From assembly GCF_037975245.1 (NCBI RefSeq), contig NC_092577.1:18292398-18356397 (forward strand): a stretch of 64,000 nt of DNA. Reading direction: 5' to 3'. The position numbers were made by a program, and so were the translations under genes. This document shows, one piece after another, positions 33,937 to 44,964 of the stretch; the stretch's first letter is position 1; each line of letters begins with the position of its first letter. This DNA comes from Apostichopus japonicus. Its lineage: Eukaryota; Echinodermata; Holothuroidea; Aspidochirotida; Stichopodidae. The notes under the pieces were generated by a model. That model was not told the DNA's origin and searched no databases. It saw only the letters and a program-made list of their open reading frames with translations.

Positions 33937-35028
33937 ACGAGACCGAAGGTCCGCGAGACCGAAAATAAAAAAAGGTCCGCGAGACCGAAGTTCCGCGAGA
34001 CCGAAGTTCCGCGAGACCGAAGTTCCGCGAGACCGAAGTTCCGCGAGACCGAAGTTCCGCGAGACCGAAGTTCCGCGAGACCGAAGTTCCGCGAGACCGA
34101 AGTTCCGCGAGACCGAAGTTCCGCGAGACCGAAGTTCCGCGAGACCGAAGTTCCGCGAGACCGAAGTTCCGCGAGACCGAAGTTCCGCGAGACCGAAGTT
34201 CCGCGAGACCGAAGTTCCGCGAGACCGAAGTTCCGCGAGACCGAAGTTCCGCGAGACCGAAGTTCCGCGAGACCGAAGTTCCGCGAGACCGAAGTTCCGC
34301 GAGACCGAAGTTCCGCGAGACCGAAGTTCCGCGAGACCGAAGTTCCGCGAGACCGAAGTTCCGCGAGACCGAAGTTCCGCGAGACCGAAGTTCCGCGAGA
34401 CCGAAGTTCCGCGAGACCGAAGTTCCGCGAGACCGAAGTTCCGCGAGACCGAAGTTCCGCGAGACCGAAGTTCCGCGAGACCGAAGTTCCGCGAGACCGA
34501 AGTTCCGCGAGACCGAAGTTCCGCGAGACCGAAGTTCCGCGAGACCGAAGTTCCGCGAGACCGAAGTTCCGCGAGACCGAAGTTCCGCGAGACCGAAGTT
34601 CCGCGAGACCGAAGTTCCGCGAGACCGAAGTTCCGCGAGACCGAAGTTCCGCGAGACCGAAGTTCCGCGAGACCGAAGTTCCGCGAGACCGAAGTTCCGC
34701 GAGACCGAAGTTCCGCGAGACCGAAGTTCCGCGAGACCGAAGTTCCGCGAGACCGAAGTTCCGCGAGACCGAAGTTCCGCGAGACCGAAGTTCCGCGAGA
34801 CCGAAGTTCCGCGAGACCGAAGTTCCGCGAGACCGAAGTTCCGCGAGACCGAAGTTCCGCGAGACCGAAGTTCCGCGAGACCGAAGTTCCGCGAGACCGA
34901 AGTTCCGCGAGACCGAAGTTCCGCGAGACCGAAGTTCCGCGAGACCGAAGTTCCGCGAGACCGAAGTTCCGCGAGACCGAAGTTCCGCGAGACCGAAGTT
35001 CCGCGAGACCGAAGTTCCGCGAGACCGA
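33937..35028. repeat. 16-bp minisatellite, 65 perfect tandem copies
   Basis: The unit AGTTCCGCGAGACCGA repeats without a single visible change from 33989 to 35028: 1040 bp, 65 copies. About three imperfect units precede it at 33937-33988, one interrupted by an A-rich stretch. Each unit has three CpGs, so the array is the most CpG-dense sequence in the window. Since 16 is not a multiple of 3, each strand reads as one 16-residue peptide cycle in all three frames, and none of the six frames contains a stop. The long open frames on both strands (377 and 368 codons) follow from this arithmetic and are not evidence of a gene. Confidence 0.95.
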
Positions 35029-35696
35029 AGTCACTTAGGGGTCAACTTTTAACCTCTAGCCCGTAACAGTTGACACAATTTCCTCATAATAAATTTGAAA
35101 ATCATTTAACTTCCGAACATTTGTACATTTTGTAGCACAAACACACAAAAATGCTTGTGGTTTTCGGCAATGTGACAGGTATTTTTTGTTTTCAAGAAAC
35201 ACCCGTAGCGTCAACCTATGCTTCCATTTTTCGGGCAAGGTTTTGGACATTTTGGGCAAAGAACGTCATGCCCCCTTGCTAAACCACCCTCCCCCACCAT
35301 GTCTCAAGACCGGCATAGATTCTGCCTACCAACTCAATATACCTCAACTAAATATACTATATATACTAAATATTTACTAAATATACTAAATATTTACCTC
35401 AACTAAATATACCCCAACTTATTGCCTAAAAACGCTCCTCGCACGACATTATTGTAGCGCCGAACTTGGTCCACTACTCAGTGAAGAGCACAGTCAATCA
35501 AAATGATGAAGAGAGGTAGTATTCATTTTCTTGAATCAGTTTATTCATCCGTCATTTACAAGTGATTACGGTTGATCGGTGAGCCGGAAGAACAGCAGCG
35601 CGGTTTTACAAAACACTTCTTACTATTAATATTACTCACGAGCATGAAAGCTGCTCGTACAACAACACTATTGACTGAGTAAATTTATAATGAGGT
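35029..35696. other. Spacer, no gene
   Basis: Contains short AT-rich runs of ACTAAATAT type near 35340-35420. No protein-coding feature was recognised. Confidence 0.35.
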
Positions 35697-35893
35697 CTCT
35701 CGTGAGAAAAGTGTAAATGAGTAATTTCTCGTCAGAAGGTTTCTCGTGAGAAAGCTGTGAATGAGTAATTTCTCGTGAGAAGGTTTCTCGTGAGAAAACG
35801 GTGAATGAGTAATTTCTCGTGAGGTTTTTCGTGAGAAAACGGTGAAAGAGTAATTTCTCGTCAGAAGGTTTCTCGTGAGAAAACGGTGAATTA
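35697..35893. repeat. 44-bp tandem repeat with TTCTCGTGAGAA cores
   Basis: About four and a half units, starting for example at 35741, 35785, 35826 and 35870. Each normally holds two near-palindromic TTCTCGTGAGAA boxes, separated by GGTGAATGAGTAA on one side and GGT on the other. One unit lacks 3 bp. The forward and reverse frames crossing it give repetitive peptides that I do not consider genes. Confidence 0.85.
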
Positions 35894-36825
35894 GCACTAC
35901 AGGTAAATCAGTTAACTGCACAATGCGTAGTCTAATAGGCTACAATTTACTCGATTGAGAAACAATGTACTATTGGTGACGTTAGGCTAAAAATAATGAT
36001 TCATATAACAATTTACAAGACGCTGATTGGTCAATCTAGAAGAAAATGATAGCACATAGAATGTCGGGATTAAATAACACAACTTCTCTTTCTCCAACGT
36101 AGCCTAGTACAGGGAATTCCGTAGAAGTTGCTTTAGACTAAAGTAATCGAAATGCCCTAAGAACGATTATCATTCTTTAAATAATCCCGCTGTCTGATAT
36201 CTGTTCATAAAATATCTAGTTATTACCACGAATAACGTTATATATCAAAGTTACAAATGAGTATCTCTGTAATTATTTCCACAAGGCTCTCAAACTAACA
36301 CCGTATACTTTGACGTTGCAGCCTACCACATCATAACAAGCCTAGACAACGTACGTTTCAGTTCTAAAGTTTACGTTACGGGAAAATCTTACTTTGCCAA
36401 TTGAACAATCAAAAATACCTCCGAGATATCAATTAACGTTTCTTGGGCTAACAAACATGTTTCAGATTTGCTTCCTATATATCAGAGATAAATTTGGGCA
36501 CAGAATTAAGCTAAAAATAAGGGGTTCCTTTTATCAAATCAGCCTACTTACATGAAATACGACCTACCCGGCTGCTGTTCTTCTGGTCGACTGCCAGCAC
36601 ATGGCTTTTCTTAACATAAGCATATATGGAAAGTTTCCATGGAAAATGCCAACAGTGAAAACAGGTGTGAATCAACGACCGAAGAGCGTGGCTGTGTCAT
36701 GAAATGTCGCAAGGCGTACGATAAGCTCCACAGCCGTTGATTCAAACAAAAAAGAAGAGTAAAACACAAAATTAATGAATACAGTCGTTTTCGTTACATT
36801 GTAACTCCGTGACTGTGTACAATAC
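35894..36825. other. Spacer, no gene
   Basis: AT-rich sequence without a recognisable protein, tandem repeat or element end. Confidence 0.35.
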
Positions 36826-37051
36826 AGATAGAAAATACATACACACGAGAAAAGTAGGTTGCTTCCTCGTAACAATATCTATATGTTCCCTTTGTAACAA
36901 CCTAAAGCTCTTGGAAAAATCAACAACAATATATTCTGTATCCAAAAAAATTAAATGCAACTGAACCGTTTGTTTTCGATCCAAGTTTTCAAAACGGGGA
37001 CCCGATATATTTTCCTATTTTCAGACAGAAAAATAATTTAATGTTACGTCC
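36826..37051 (+). repeat. Left copy of a 2.2-kb-spaced direct repeat
   Basis: This 226-bp segment recurs at 39022-39234 in the same orientation with few substitutions. The main difference is a stretch of about 13 bp, GTTTGTTTTCGAT-like, present only here. The pair encloses the MULE terminal exon at 38.15-38.42 kb. The copies could be parts of two related insertions or long flanking repeats of one element. Confidence 0.8.
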
Positions 37052-38153
37052 GTGTGAGGACCCAAAAACATGAGCAAAATTCATATGTAACTTTTAGCAT
37101 AACGTAGGCTACCCTTTCATTAAGGATTGAAACAGTAAGAAAACCCATGCGGTATATTTAAGGTGGATCTTAAAAGCCAACAAAAATCTCTTCTTCACAT
37201 ATGTTGATGATCACGTTGCTTTTGGTATGTAGGAAATAAAATAGGGTGTATCTTTCATATACCAAACAACATATGGTTAATGTTAACCTTTAAAATAAAC
37301 AAACAATATTTTGAAACAACTATGTTAATTCGGGAAAATGACAATCAGTGCAATCGTAATGAAAGTAAGAATCAACACCCAAAGTTCAAAGTCGGGGCGA
37401 TGCGCACTGGATAACAAGAAATTCTTTACCTGTAATCACTAACAGTAGGTCCAATCAGAATATACCTTGTTAGTAACGCTACTTGTCCAAGTCCTATAGT
37501 AACTGGTCTATGTCACTTAAATCACCAAGAGTGTGACCACTCAAATTTCATAGTTTCTCTTAAAAAATTATTTCATTGTAGCCTACTTCAATCAAACTAA
37601 ATACACGAAGAACAGGTTCATTTTAAATGAGCCGGGTGAACCGATGCATAGGAAAAGGTTGCACATCTTCTCAAGTTATAATTGACAGAAAAAAAAAGTT
37701 ATGTTGGTTTCACAATAGATCACAAACAAAGTTGAAATAGAGAATGCTCATCATATCTGTAAGAAAAAAATCACACTTTTGAGACCCAATAATTGTTTAT
37801 TTAGCACCTACAAAGAACATACGTGAAGAATATTTACAGGTGATAGAAACACATGACGGGCGGACAGTAACCTGATGATGTCGAACGATGGGACGGACGG
37901 TAACACACTTTTACTTGTGACACTTTTCCCCACACTTCGAGGTACGACCTGGGATGTGAAAAGGTGAAAAGGATGCAATCTACAGTGTGAATTTAGGGAC
38001 AGAGCTAAAGTTGTAATAGGAAACGACAAGTGGGTAACAATTGTTAGCGAAACCAATTTGACGCACGGATGGACTTCTGACAGACAGGAAAGTGCCAAGT
38101 GATGGACGAGGAGCCTGTGATCTGATAATTGGTAGCCAGTCTAGTAGCCCATT
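37052..38153. other. Non-coding part between the direct repeats
   Basis: No protein recognised. Likely a 3' part or filler of the MULE-related segment that follows on the minus strand, but this is inference. Confidence 0.35.
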
Positions 38154-38416
38154 CTAGTGGTATGTTCTGATAGCATATGTAATTGCCCGCCAGTATTCGA
38201 TGAGTCCAATCTGCCCATCATTATACAGGTCCTTTTGCCTCGTAATTCTCTTTTCCAGTCGCCTCCACTTCCGGCGTCTAATGGGTACCAGCTCTCCTCT
38301 GCGTGCCTGCCGGATCTTCACTCTTTCATTTCTCTCGTCATCCTTAAGACATCTTACAAAGTGCCACAAAGATGGGTGATGAACTCCAACGTCACGATTC
38401 CATTTATTGTGAAAAC
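38154..38416 (-). pseudogene. MULE-type transposase terminal exon
   Basis: Read on the minus strand, an exon starts at 38416 after GGGGCTGCAG and ends at a TAG at 38156-38154. It encodes GFHNKWNRDVGVHHPSLWHF, then a basic stretch (RRRKWRRLEKRITRQK) and DLYNDGQIGLIEYWRAI. This matches the end of FLYWCH-associated MULE transposases, where an N-N-x-x-E-G motif in the previous exon joins H-x-x-x-N. No upstream exon was found, so the transposase is either truncated or has distant exons. The frame itself is open over about 86 codons. Confidence 0.6.
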
Positions 38417-39021
38417 CTGCAGCCCCCAGAAGGATGTAAGAAAAATAAATTAAAGAAGAAATGAACTCTTGCAAGCAGTTAAATTGACGGTAAAATATTG
38501 CCATTGTAAGTAGACATGATGGGAGAATATAGACGCCTCCAAGATTGTTAATTTGAGTAAATCGTGTACGTTGCACTGGCATAGGGTCGTACCAGTCCAA
38601 AATAAAGCACGCCCTCACTATGGGTTACTAAATTTACAGGATTAAATGCACCTGAGAGAGCAAAGCTAGTCTGTAAACCTTATATTCTGTACATTAAACA
38701 TTCTACAGTAACTACTAAACTTTTGCATTATACCCAAAATAAGTAGACTAGTCTCCCAGTAAGAGTGAAATTTTTGTCATTCTGTCTTATATACATCAAA
38801 TACGTATATGAGCTAACCCCGCCTCACTGTCTATGCACCCCCAGTAGTTCCCCGTATACTAAGAACAAAGGAGGCCTTGTCCACCGGACATGTTACATAA
38901 AGCCCAGAAGCAATAACCAACTCTCGCAGCCAGCAATAAACTGATGTTTAAATTACACATGCTAGGGACCTCCCAGCTTCAACATTAAAGTAAGAAACAT
39001 TTTACAACGGTAAAACAGACA

Positions 39022-39234
39022 AGATAGAAAATACATACACACGAGAAAAGTAGGTTGCTTTCTCGTAACAATATCTATATGTTCCCTTTGTAACAACCTT
39101 AAAGCTCTTGGAAAAATCAACAACAATATTTTCTGTATCCAAAAAAATGAAATGCAACTGAACCGAAGTTTTCAAAACGGCCCCCCGATATATTTTCCTA
39201 TTTTCAGACAGAAAAATAATTTAATGTTACGTCC
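39022..39234 (+). repeat. Right copy of the 2.2-kb-spaced direct repeat
   Basis: This is the second copy of the 36826-37051 repeat. Both copies end at the same ATGTTACGTCC word, beyond which similarity stops. Confidence 0.8.
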
Positions 39235-40661
39235 TTTGGTACATCCATATGGTACATTTTGTGTAATACACAGTTAATGAAGCAGTCTGGGCTGGAGAGA
39301 TGCAGCAACGATGTATCATAGAATAGTATAACAGTATAGGATAAGTATGTTTTAGTTCACTTCGCATTTTTTAGAACAACATTGGCTTCCGGCGTGGAAC
39401 ATATACAACCCCAACTAGAAACATTCACCGATGTGCGTATTTGGTAAGCAAAATTCCCTGCAGTAACTAAAAGGGGTTGATACTCCAAATTTATCGGCTG
39501 ATAATCAATGTGTTCAGAGCGACAACCCTGGGAATATCGCCTACAATCCATGATTCTCGACTGATAATGATGGTTTGTAATAATAATCAAGACATATTTT
39601 CGAGAAAACACAGGACCATCAATTGATAATCCAATATTATCATCCATATTCTTCTTTATCTGTGACATTCCGGGATTCCGGACCATTATTGCAAGGTTTT
39701 CTAGTGATAAAATAGCATACCAATCATTCTGGATCATCGACTGATAAACCAGGCTTTTTGATTTTGGGGACATTTGACTTTCACATACACGTGTGTACAA
39801 CATGCAATAGAAAGCCGCGGCGGTGTCGTTCTTTTCGAAACTAAGGGAAATATACCGGAATGTGCATTGTATTTGTTTTTCACATTTGTCGAGGTTAAAG
39901 GCCAGGGCGATGCGCGCAGCATTTTAACCGGAATTTATTTTATTGGCTATCCAGTATTCCTTATCTAGACTCCTATAAGAATAACACACATAAAAACCAT
40001 AAAGAAACTATTGGCCAATCATATCAAACCCTGTTAAGAAGTACGCATCAGCTCCCATGATCTGGTATCTGGAGGGGCAAACCTATTAAGTGGGATTTTT
40101 ATGTTCCAATTTCATATGGCAGTTTTCTCAGGGCGCGCCTTTTCATTTCTCATAAAGCAGGCACCCCTACAAACTTCTGTTTTAAATCAATAGGATTTCC
40201 CATCATCAAACCATTTTAGTTTCTAGACAGTTCTTCCTTTAGAAGCCCCCTGGTGTACATAATTTGAGATTCCGTCCGTCTGGCATGTCGACTGTCAGGC
40301 AGGGCATATTTGAAGCGAAATTAATTGATTAGCACGTTTTGCTAACCAACTGCCATTTTCATTAGCACTGCATAAAAATCGATTAGCATTGAGAAATTTG
40401 TGAATCTAGTAATCTTCATTTCTCATTTATGTACAAATGTATGTACTGTAGCCTAGATACGCCTGATGCTATCATTCCACAAAGTATGCATCAAAAGGAG
40501 GACATATAAATAAATTCCTTGTGTGAAAATGCAGGTGGTATCCGTTTCTCATTTCTTTCAAATTTGAACTCAAGGTGGTATGATTGGTATCATGGTTGAT
40601 AACTTGATGTACTTACCACAACTACCATCCTTCTACAACTACAGTCTTCTACAGTGAGTAA
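39235..40661. other. Unassigned stretch with recurring CGACTGATAA words
   Basis: A reverse frame of 148 codons at 39803-39357 lacks any recognisable motif. The segment 39480-39760 holds several (T)CGACTGATAA / TGATAAT words, which may be short degenerate repeats. I do not call a gene. Confidence 0.4.
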
Positions 40662-42773
40662 TTAGCTTGTGGATGGTCCAGCAGGTCCACTCCTCCTGAC
40701 TTTATCAGAGAAGAACATGTTAATTGAAGCAGATGGATCAAAGTCATCGAAATCAGGCCCATCTATATCGATGCGGAGGAGATGGTTCAGGGTGCTCTCG
40801 CTGAGGCTATTTCTCCAGTCACTTTTCACTCTCCTCATGAATGAGAATGCCCGCTCTATTTTGGCGTTTGATACAGGCAGAAGTTTCAGCACAATGAACA
40901 CATGCAGTAGATTGGGATATTGTGTCTTCAAGATGCTGTAGCCAGCTGACCAGAAGTCAGCCCTGCTGAGATGGGACAGGTTACTGTACCAGATCAGCTT
41001 TATCTCAGTGAACTCACTTTCTAATGCATCAGTCCTGACACTGAAGCTGGAACAGGCCATCAAAATGTGTCTTCACCTGTAAGAGTTCTTCCTTCCCAAA
41101 CTCTGTTAGAGACTCTTTATTCTTGGGCCAGAGAGCAGGGTCCAATAGCACCAGGCCCTTGAAGATCCTCTCATTCTGTACGTCTTCGAACCTCTGCTCA
41201 ATACAATGTTTGAGGCTGGCAGCATATCCCCTAACATCCTCCTCAATTGTCCGTAGGCTAGCCTCTACATCCGTTAGGCGTACACCTTTGAAACAAACAT
41301 TGTTTGGCTCTGCTTGAAATGAGACTTCAGATTCACTCAGGAACTTTGCGAACCCAGATGATTTGCTCACACCTGCTGCACCTCCATTCACGATATCGTC
41401 AAGATTACCAAGCAGAGCCTCAACCCCAGCCTTTGCGAAAGGAAGGTCACACACATGACCTTGCAGATTACAGGACAAACGAGTGACAGGCTGCAGAAGT
41501 TCTCGAAAAAAATAGCAAATTCAGGACAAACCTATAGCTCTTCAACTTCTTGAGGTAGCCTCTGAATGTTGCTGTGTCAATGGCATTACTCTCAGTGACA
41601 AGGTTCTCCAGATGGGAAACTCACACTTTAAGACCTGATCAGGGCATCACATGCTCTGCTTTTGTGTTGTGCCCACCTTGTACCACTGACACGAACAAGT
41701 CTTACAACAGCCTCCCCCGAATTTCTGCCAGGGTTCTCAAGTCCCGAAGCCTCTTGGGACTTCTCCCATATGTGGAGTGAATTGCAGTTAGTATGTCAAT
41801 GATCTGTTCAACATATGACCTTGGTTAGTCACAATGCACTGTATGAATCGTCGTCTGGAGCTTGCCATGAAAGACGCTTTCTCTGACGACGATTCATACA
41901 GTGCATTGTGACTAACCAAGGTGAGTCTTGTCTGAGTAATGCTGCCAGTCCACGATTCCTCCCCATGTTCACACTAGCACCATCACAGCATAATCCAACA
42001 AGCTTATTTTGCATGTTTTTCACACCAAGTTCCTGGAATGCATCAATTATAGTCTGTTTCAAGCCTTGTCCTGTAGCATCATGTGCATCAGACAGTTTGA
42101 AGAATCTACATGCAGTTTCACCTGATTCCGTCAAATATAGAACATAGATTACTTCCTTTTCTATAACACTTGCATCGGTTCATTCGTCGGTCAGAATTGT
42201 GATGTACGGTGACTGATTGAGCTCTTCACTAGTTCATCCTCAAATGCCTGTCCGATGCATGTGGTCAACTCACTACACTTTTCCTCATTTATGTATTTCG
42301 TCCCAAGAGGCACCGTGCTTATGTCGTTTTTCAGTTTTGCATACACTAGGGAATTTAGAGAATGGAAGCTCCTCTTTGGCGAGCATATATGAGATTTCAA
42401 GGAGTTTACTCACGCGAGATTCCTCATCCGAATTGGATTTCTTGAAGGCTTTGCCCAATGGTGTCGAGCTGTATATTTCTGACAGGGTTCTCTTGACTCC
42501 TCTTGAAAGGGCAATTGCCTTTACGTGCATCTCCGTCCTGCTGTGCTTTTTCACATTGTCTTTTTTCATTGCGGATCCTGTGATCCCTTCGACAAAAGAG
42601 TTGGAATAGTTCCGTAGGGCCCTGACCCTCTCCTTCTCATCAGAACACACACGACACCGCAGTCGCTCAACTAACCTACTCGCGTCGGGAGTCAAGTGAT
42701 ATTCCAGCCACGACCAATTGTTCTCCGAAATCCATTTGTTAGCCGTTTCCTCCTTTAAACCTTTAACTGCCAT
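40662..42773 (-). pseudogene. hAT transposase (ZNF862-like group), broken
   Basis: Read on the minus strand. A C-x2-C...H-x5-H finger (RCRVCSDEKERVR, then KKHSRTEMH) lies near 42670-42540. A catalytic block near 41990-41850 includes LCCDGASVNMGRNRG and WLVTMHCMN. A middle block at 41478-41029 starts near SCNLQGHVCDLPF. The C-terminal hAT dimerisation region (YPNLLHVFIVLKLLPVSNAK, then ERAFSFMRRVK) ends at 40662. hAT proteins cut and paste DNA with an RNase-H-like DDE core. Several frame breaks and a local inversion at 41818-41922 disable it. The host-domesticated relatives are typically intact, which this is not. Confidence 0.82.
41818..41922. repeat. Perfect 38-bp inverted repeat, fold-back inversion in hAT
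   Basis: 41818-41855 and 41885-41922 are exact reverse complements around a 29-bp spacer. The right arm is the normal minus-strand hAT code for WLVTMHCMNRR. The left arm plus spacer reads, on the plus strand, the same motif continued correctly as RLELAMKDAFS. So the expected continuation of the gene is present but inverted. Confidence 0.92.
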
Positions 42774-43574
42774 GACGAAGTATTCGGAAGTAAATTACAA
42801 AACGGAATCTGTGGAGACTGCGCGATCACAAATCCTGAACTTCTGATTCTGTAACAATGTCATTTCTGTTCAACCGATGGCGATAAATCCGATAATCCGA
42901 TTACATTCTGGCCGCTAGTGAAACTACAGTACTACACACAGTGCAATATTATTATTGTAATGTTAGCCTATAGCCAGCACCAGTAGCCCACATTGCAATG
43001 TGGGCCACTGGTAATGGTATTGCAATGTTCACCAAAATGATAACTGTGTGCACTGCGCGTGGCTGCCAAGCATGCGATTGGCGTACGTGACAACAACAAA
43101 CGTTGAGTTACGTCATAACCCAAAGAGGTATAAACTACTGGAAGAAGCATCTGCCCTAGCTCCGCACCGATACTTGAACAGCGCCCACATCCCACAACAT
43201 ATATCATTAGCAATATCAGTTACGCGATGGTCCGTATCATAGTGGTACAGTACGGATGTATCAATGACCATACTTCTGGTAATTTCTACTGCCCGCACAT
43301 ACCTAGCGCCCGTTCGCGGACTACGACTGTCATAGATATAGTACATACTACGGCGCTGTGTAAAACATGCATTAGCAACTTGATTGCGATTTCCAGTTAG
43401 GCTATATTGGTGATGGAAAAACGTAGCGATTCTTGATTCGTAGAACTTGCGAATCAAGTAGGGAAATGATTCGTAAACAGGCTATTTCGACTCGCAAACT
43501 GCGATGCGAACCCAGTTAAAATATGCCCTGCTGTCAGGATATATATAGGTTCAGACACTTGGACACTCGGGACC
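42774..43574. other. Spacer 5' of the hAT relic, no gene
   Basis: No recognisable protein. Terminal repeats of the hAT element were not identified here. Confidence 0.35.
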
Positions 43575-44350
43575 TAGAAATGGACGGTCGGGACTTGAAA
43601 ATGGACGGTCGGGACTTGACAAAATATTATAAAAAAATGCTTCCCCGTGGGTGGGGGTGTCGAAATTAATATTTTTAGCTACCCCTGCAACCCCTTCACA
43701 AATTGGCGCCATTTTGGTAAAAATTGGAGGGGGTGAATTTTGGGGGTGGGGGACCCCTCCCCAAGTGCAAAACTTGGGGGCATCTTCAAACTGTTTACCC
43801 TTCCGTTACATCCTATTGATGACGTCATAAAAATTTCAGCTCATTTGCATATTCGGTTAATTAATTAAAAATCATTAACCTATCTGCCTAAAACTCAATT
43901 ACTCTATATACGGGAAAATACCGACTTTTATACTTTGGAACGTTACCATGGATACTGGGTCAGTCCAAATTCCCTCATCTTTTCATGGTACCACCGCTAG
44001 GGTGTAACCTGTCCAAAATAGGATGAAACTTATAGGAGCGATACATCCCCGGGGTGGTAGGGGGTAATTTTTAAAAAAAATCTAAAAACGGTCATAATAA
44101 TTAGTGTTACTACGTACGGGAAAACCCCGACCCTTCTACTTTGGAGCGTTACCTTGGTTACTGGGGTGGTCCGACTACGGCCATCTTTGCTGGGTACCAC
44201 CGCCAGGGTGTCCCCTTTCCAAAATAGAATAAAACTCATAGGTGTGTCACTTCTCCGGGGGGGGGGTAGGGGGGTAATTTTGAGAAAAAGTACAAACAGT
44301 CAGCAAAAAAATCCGTAGCGTGCGCCATGGAACGCCCGGAAGGCATTAAA
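43575..44350. repeat. Satellite-like units, left cluster
   Basis: Opens with GACACTCGGGACC / GGACGGTCGGGACTTG words, like those at 50.7 kb. It contains two units with the core GCGTTACC(A/T)TGG, then ACCACCGC(T/C)AGGGTGT, then TCTCCGGGG, about 210 bp apart. It ends with AGTACAAACAGTCAGC...GCCCGGAAGGCA, the same end found at 58166. There is no coding content. Confidence 0.8.
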
Positions 44351-44734
44351 TTCCCCCACCACTCCCCACGCCTCCGAACCGCCAAAATAATCTCAGATTT
44401 ATCATCAGCGACACAAGAAAGACCGGAACAGGTGTATTTCGTTCGTTTTTGGAGACACCCACTTGGGCTCGTTTAATTTTTGTTATGTGGGAGACGAGAG
44501 TCGTAGCTACGTGTATACAACTCATGCGGTAGCATTAATCTTCGGCAAGGGGATATAGTCTATACGTTTTTGAGTCCCCCCCCCCATATAGCTGTTTTTC
44601 ACCGGTAGTAGCTATGATAACCCTATTCAAGGACGCCAGAGCCGACGTCAACATTTGAAAGAAGACAGAAACAGAAATGTTGAAGTTACTTCTTCTATTC
44701 AACTACGAAAGACTGAAATGAAATGTAACTCGTT

Positions 44735-44880
44735 AACTCCCCACACCCCCTGTAAAAACTGTACTGCCCACACCCCCCATGTAAAAACTGTACTCCCCAC
44801 ACACCCCCTGTTAAAACTTTACTCCACACACACCCCATGTAAAAACTTTACTCCCCACACCCCCTGTAAAAACTTTAATG
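44735..44880. repeat. Short tandem repeat of CACCCCCTGTAAAAACT type
   Basis: Five to six units of about 21-25 bp (CCCCACACCCCCTGTAAAAACTGTACT) in the 3' region of Crypton-like copy 1. A matching but shorter array is in copy 2 at about 48735-48850, so the array belongs to the element. Confidence 0.8.
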
Positions 44881-44964
44881 TCCTCGCTCACCCATCCCCA
44901 CTCCCCCCCTCCCCCGTCCCCAATGCTGTCTCATAAAAAGTATCATGTTGTTTACTTTAGCTTA

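Noticed and set aside
33919-35052. Long plus-strand open frame of 377 codons, and a 368-codon one on the other strand
   Set aside because: Both come from the stop-free 16-bp minisatellite. Every frame is open there, so length is no evidence of a gene.
39357-39803. 148-codon reverse frame
   Set aside because: No conserved motif, no splice context, and it overlaps recurring short words. Treated as chance.
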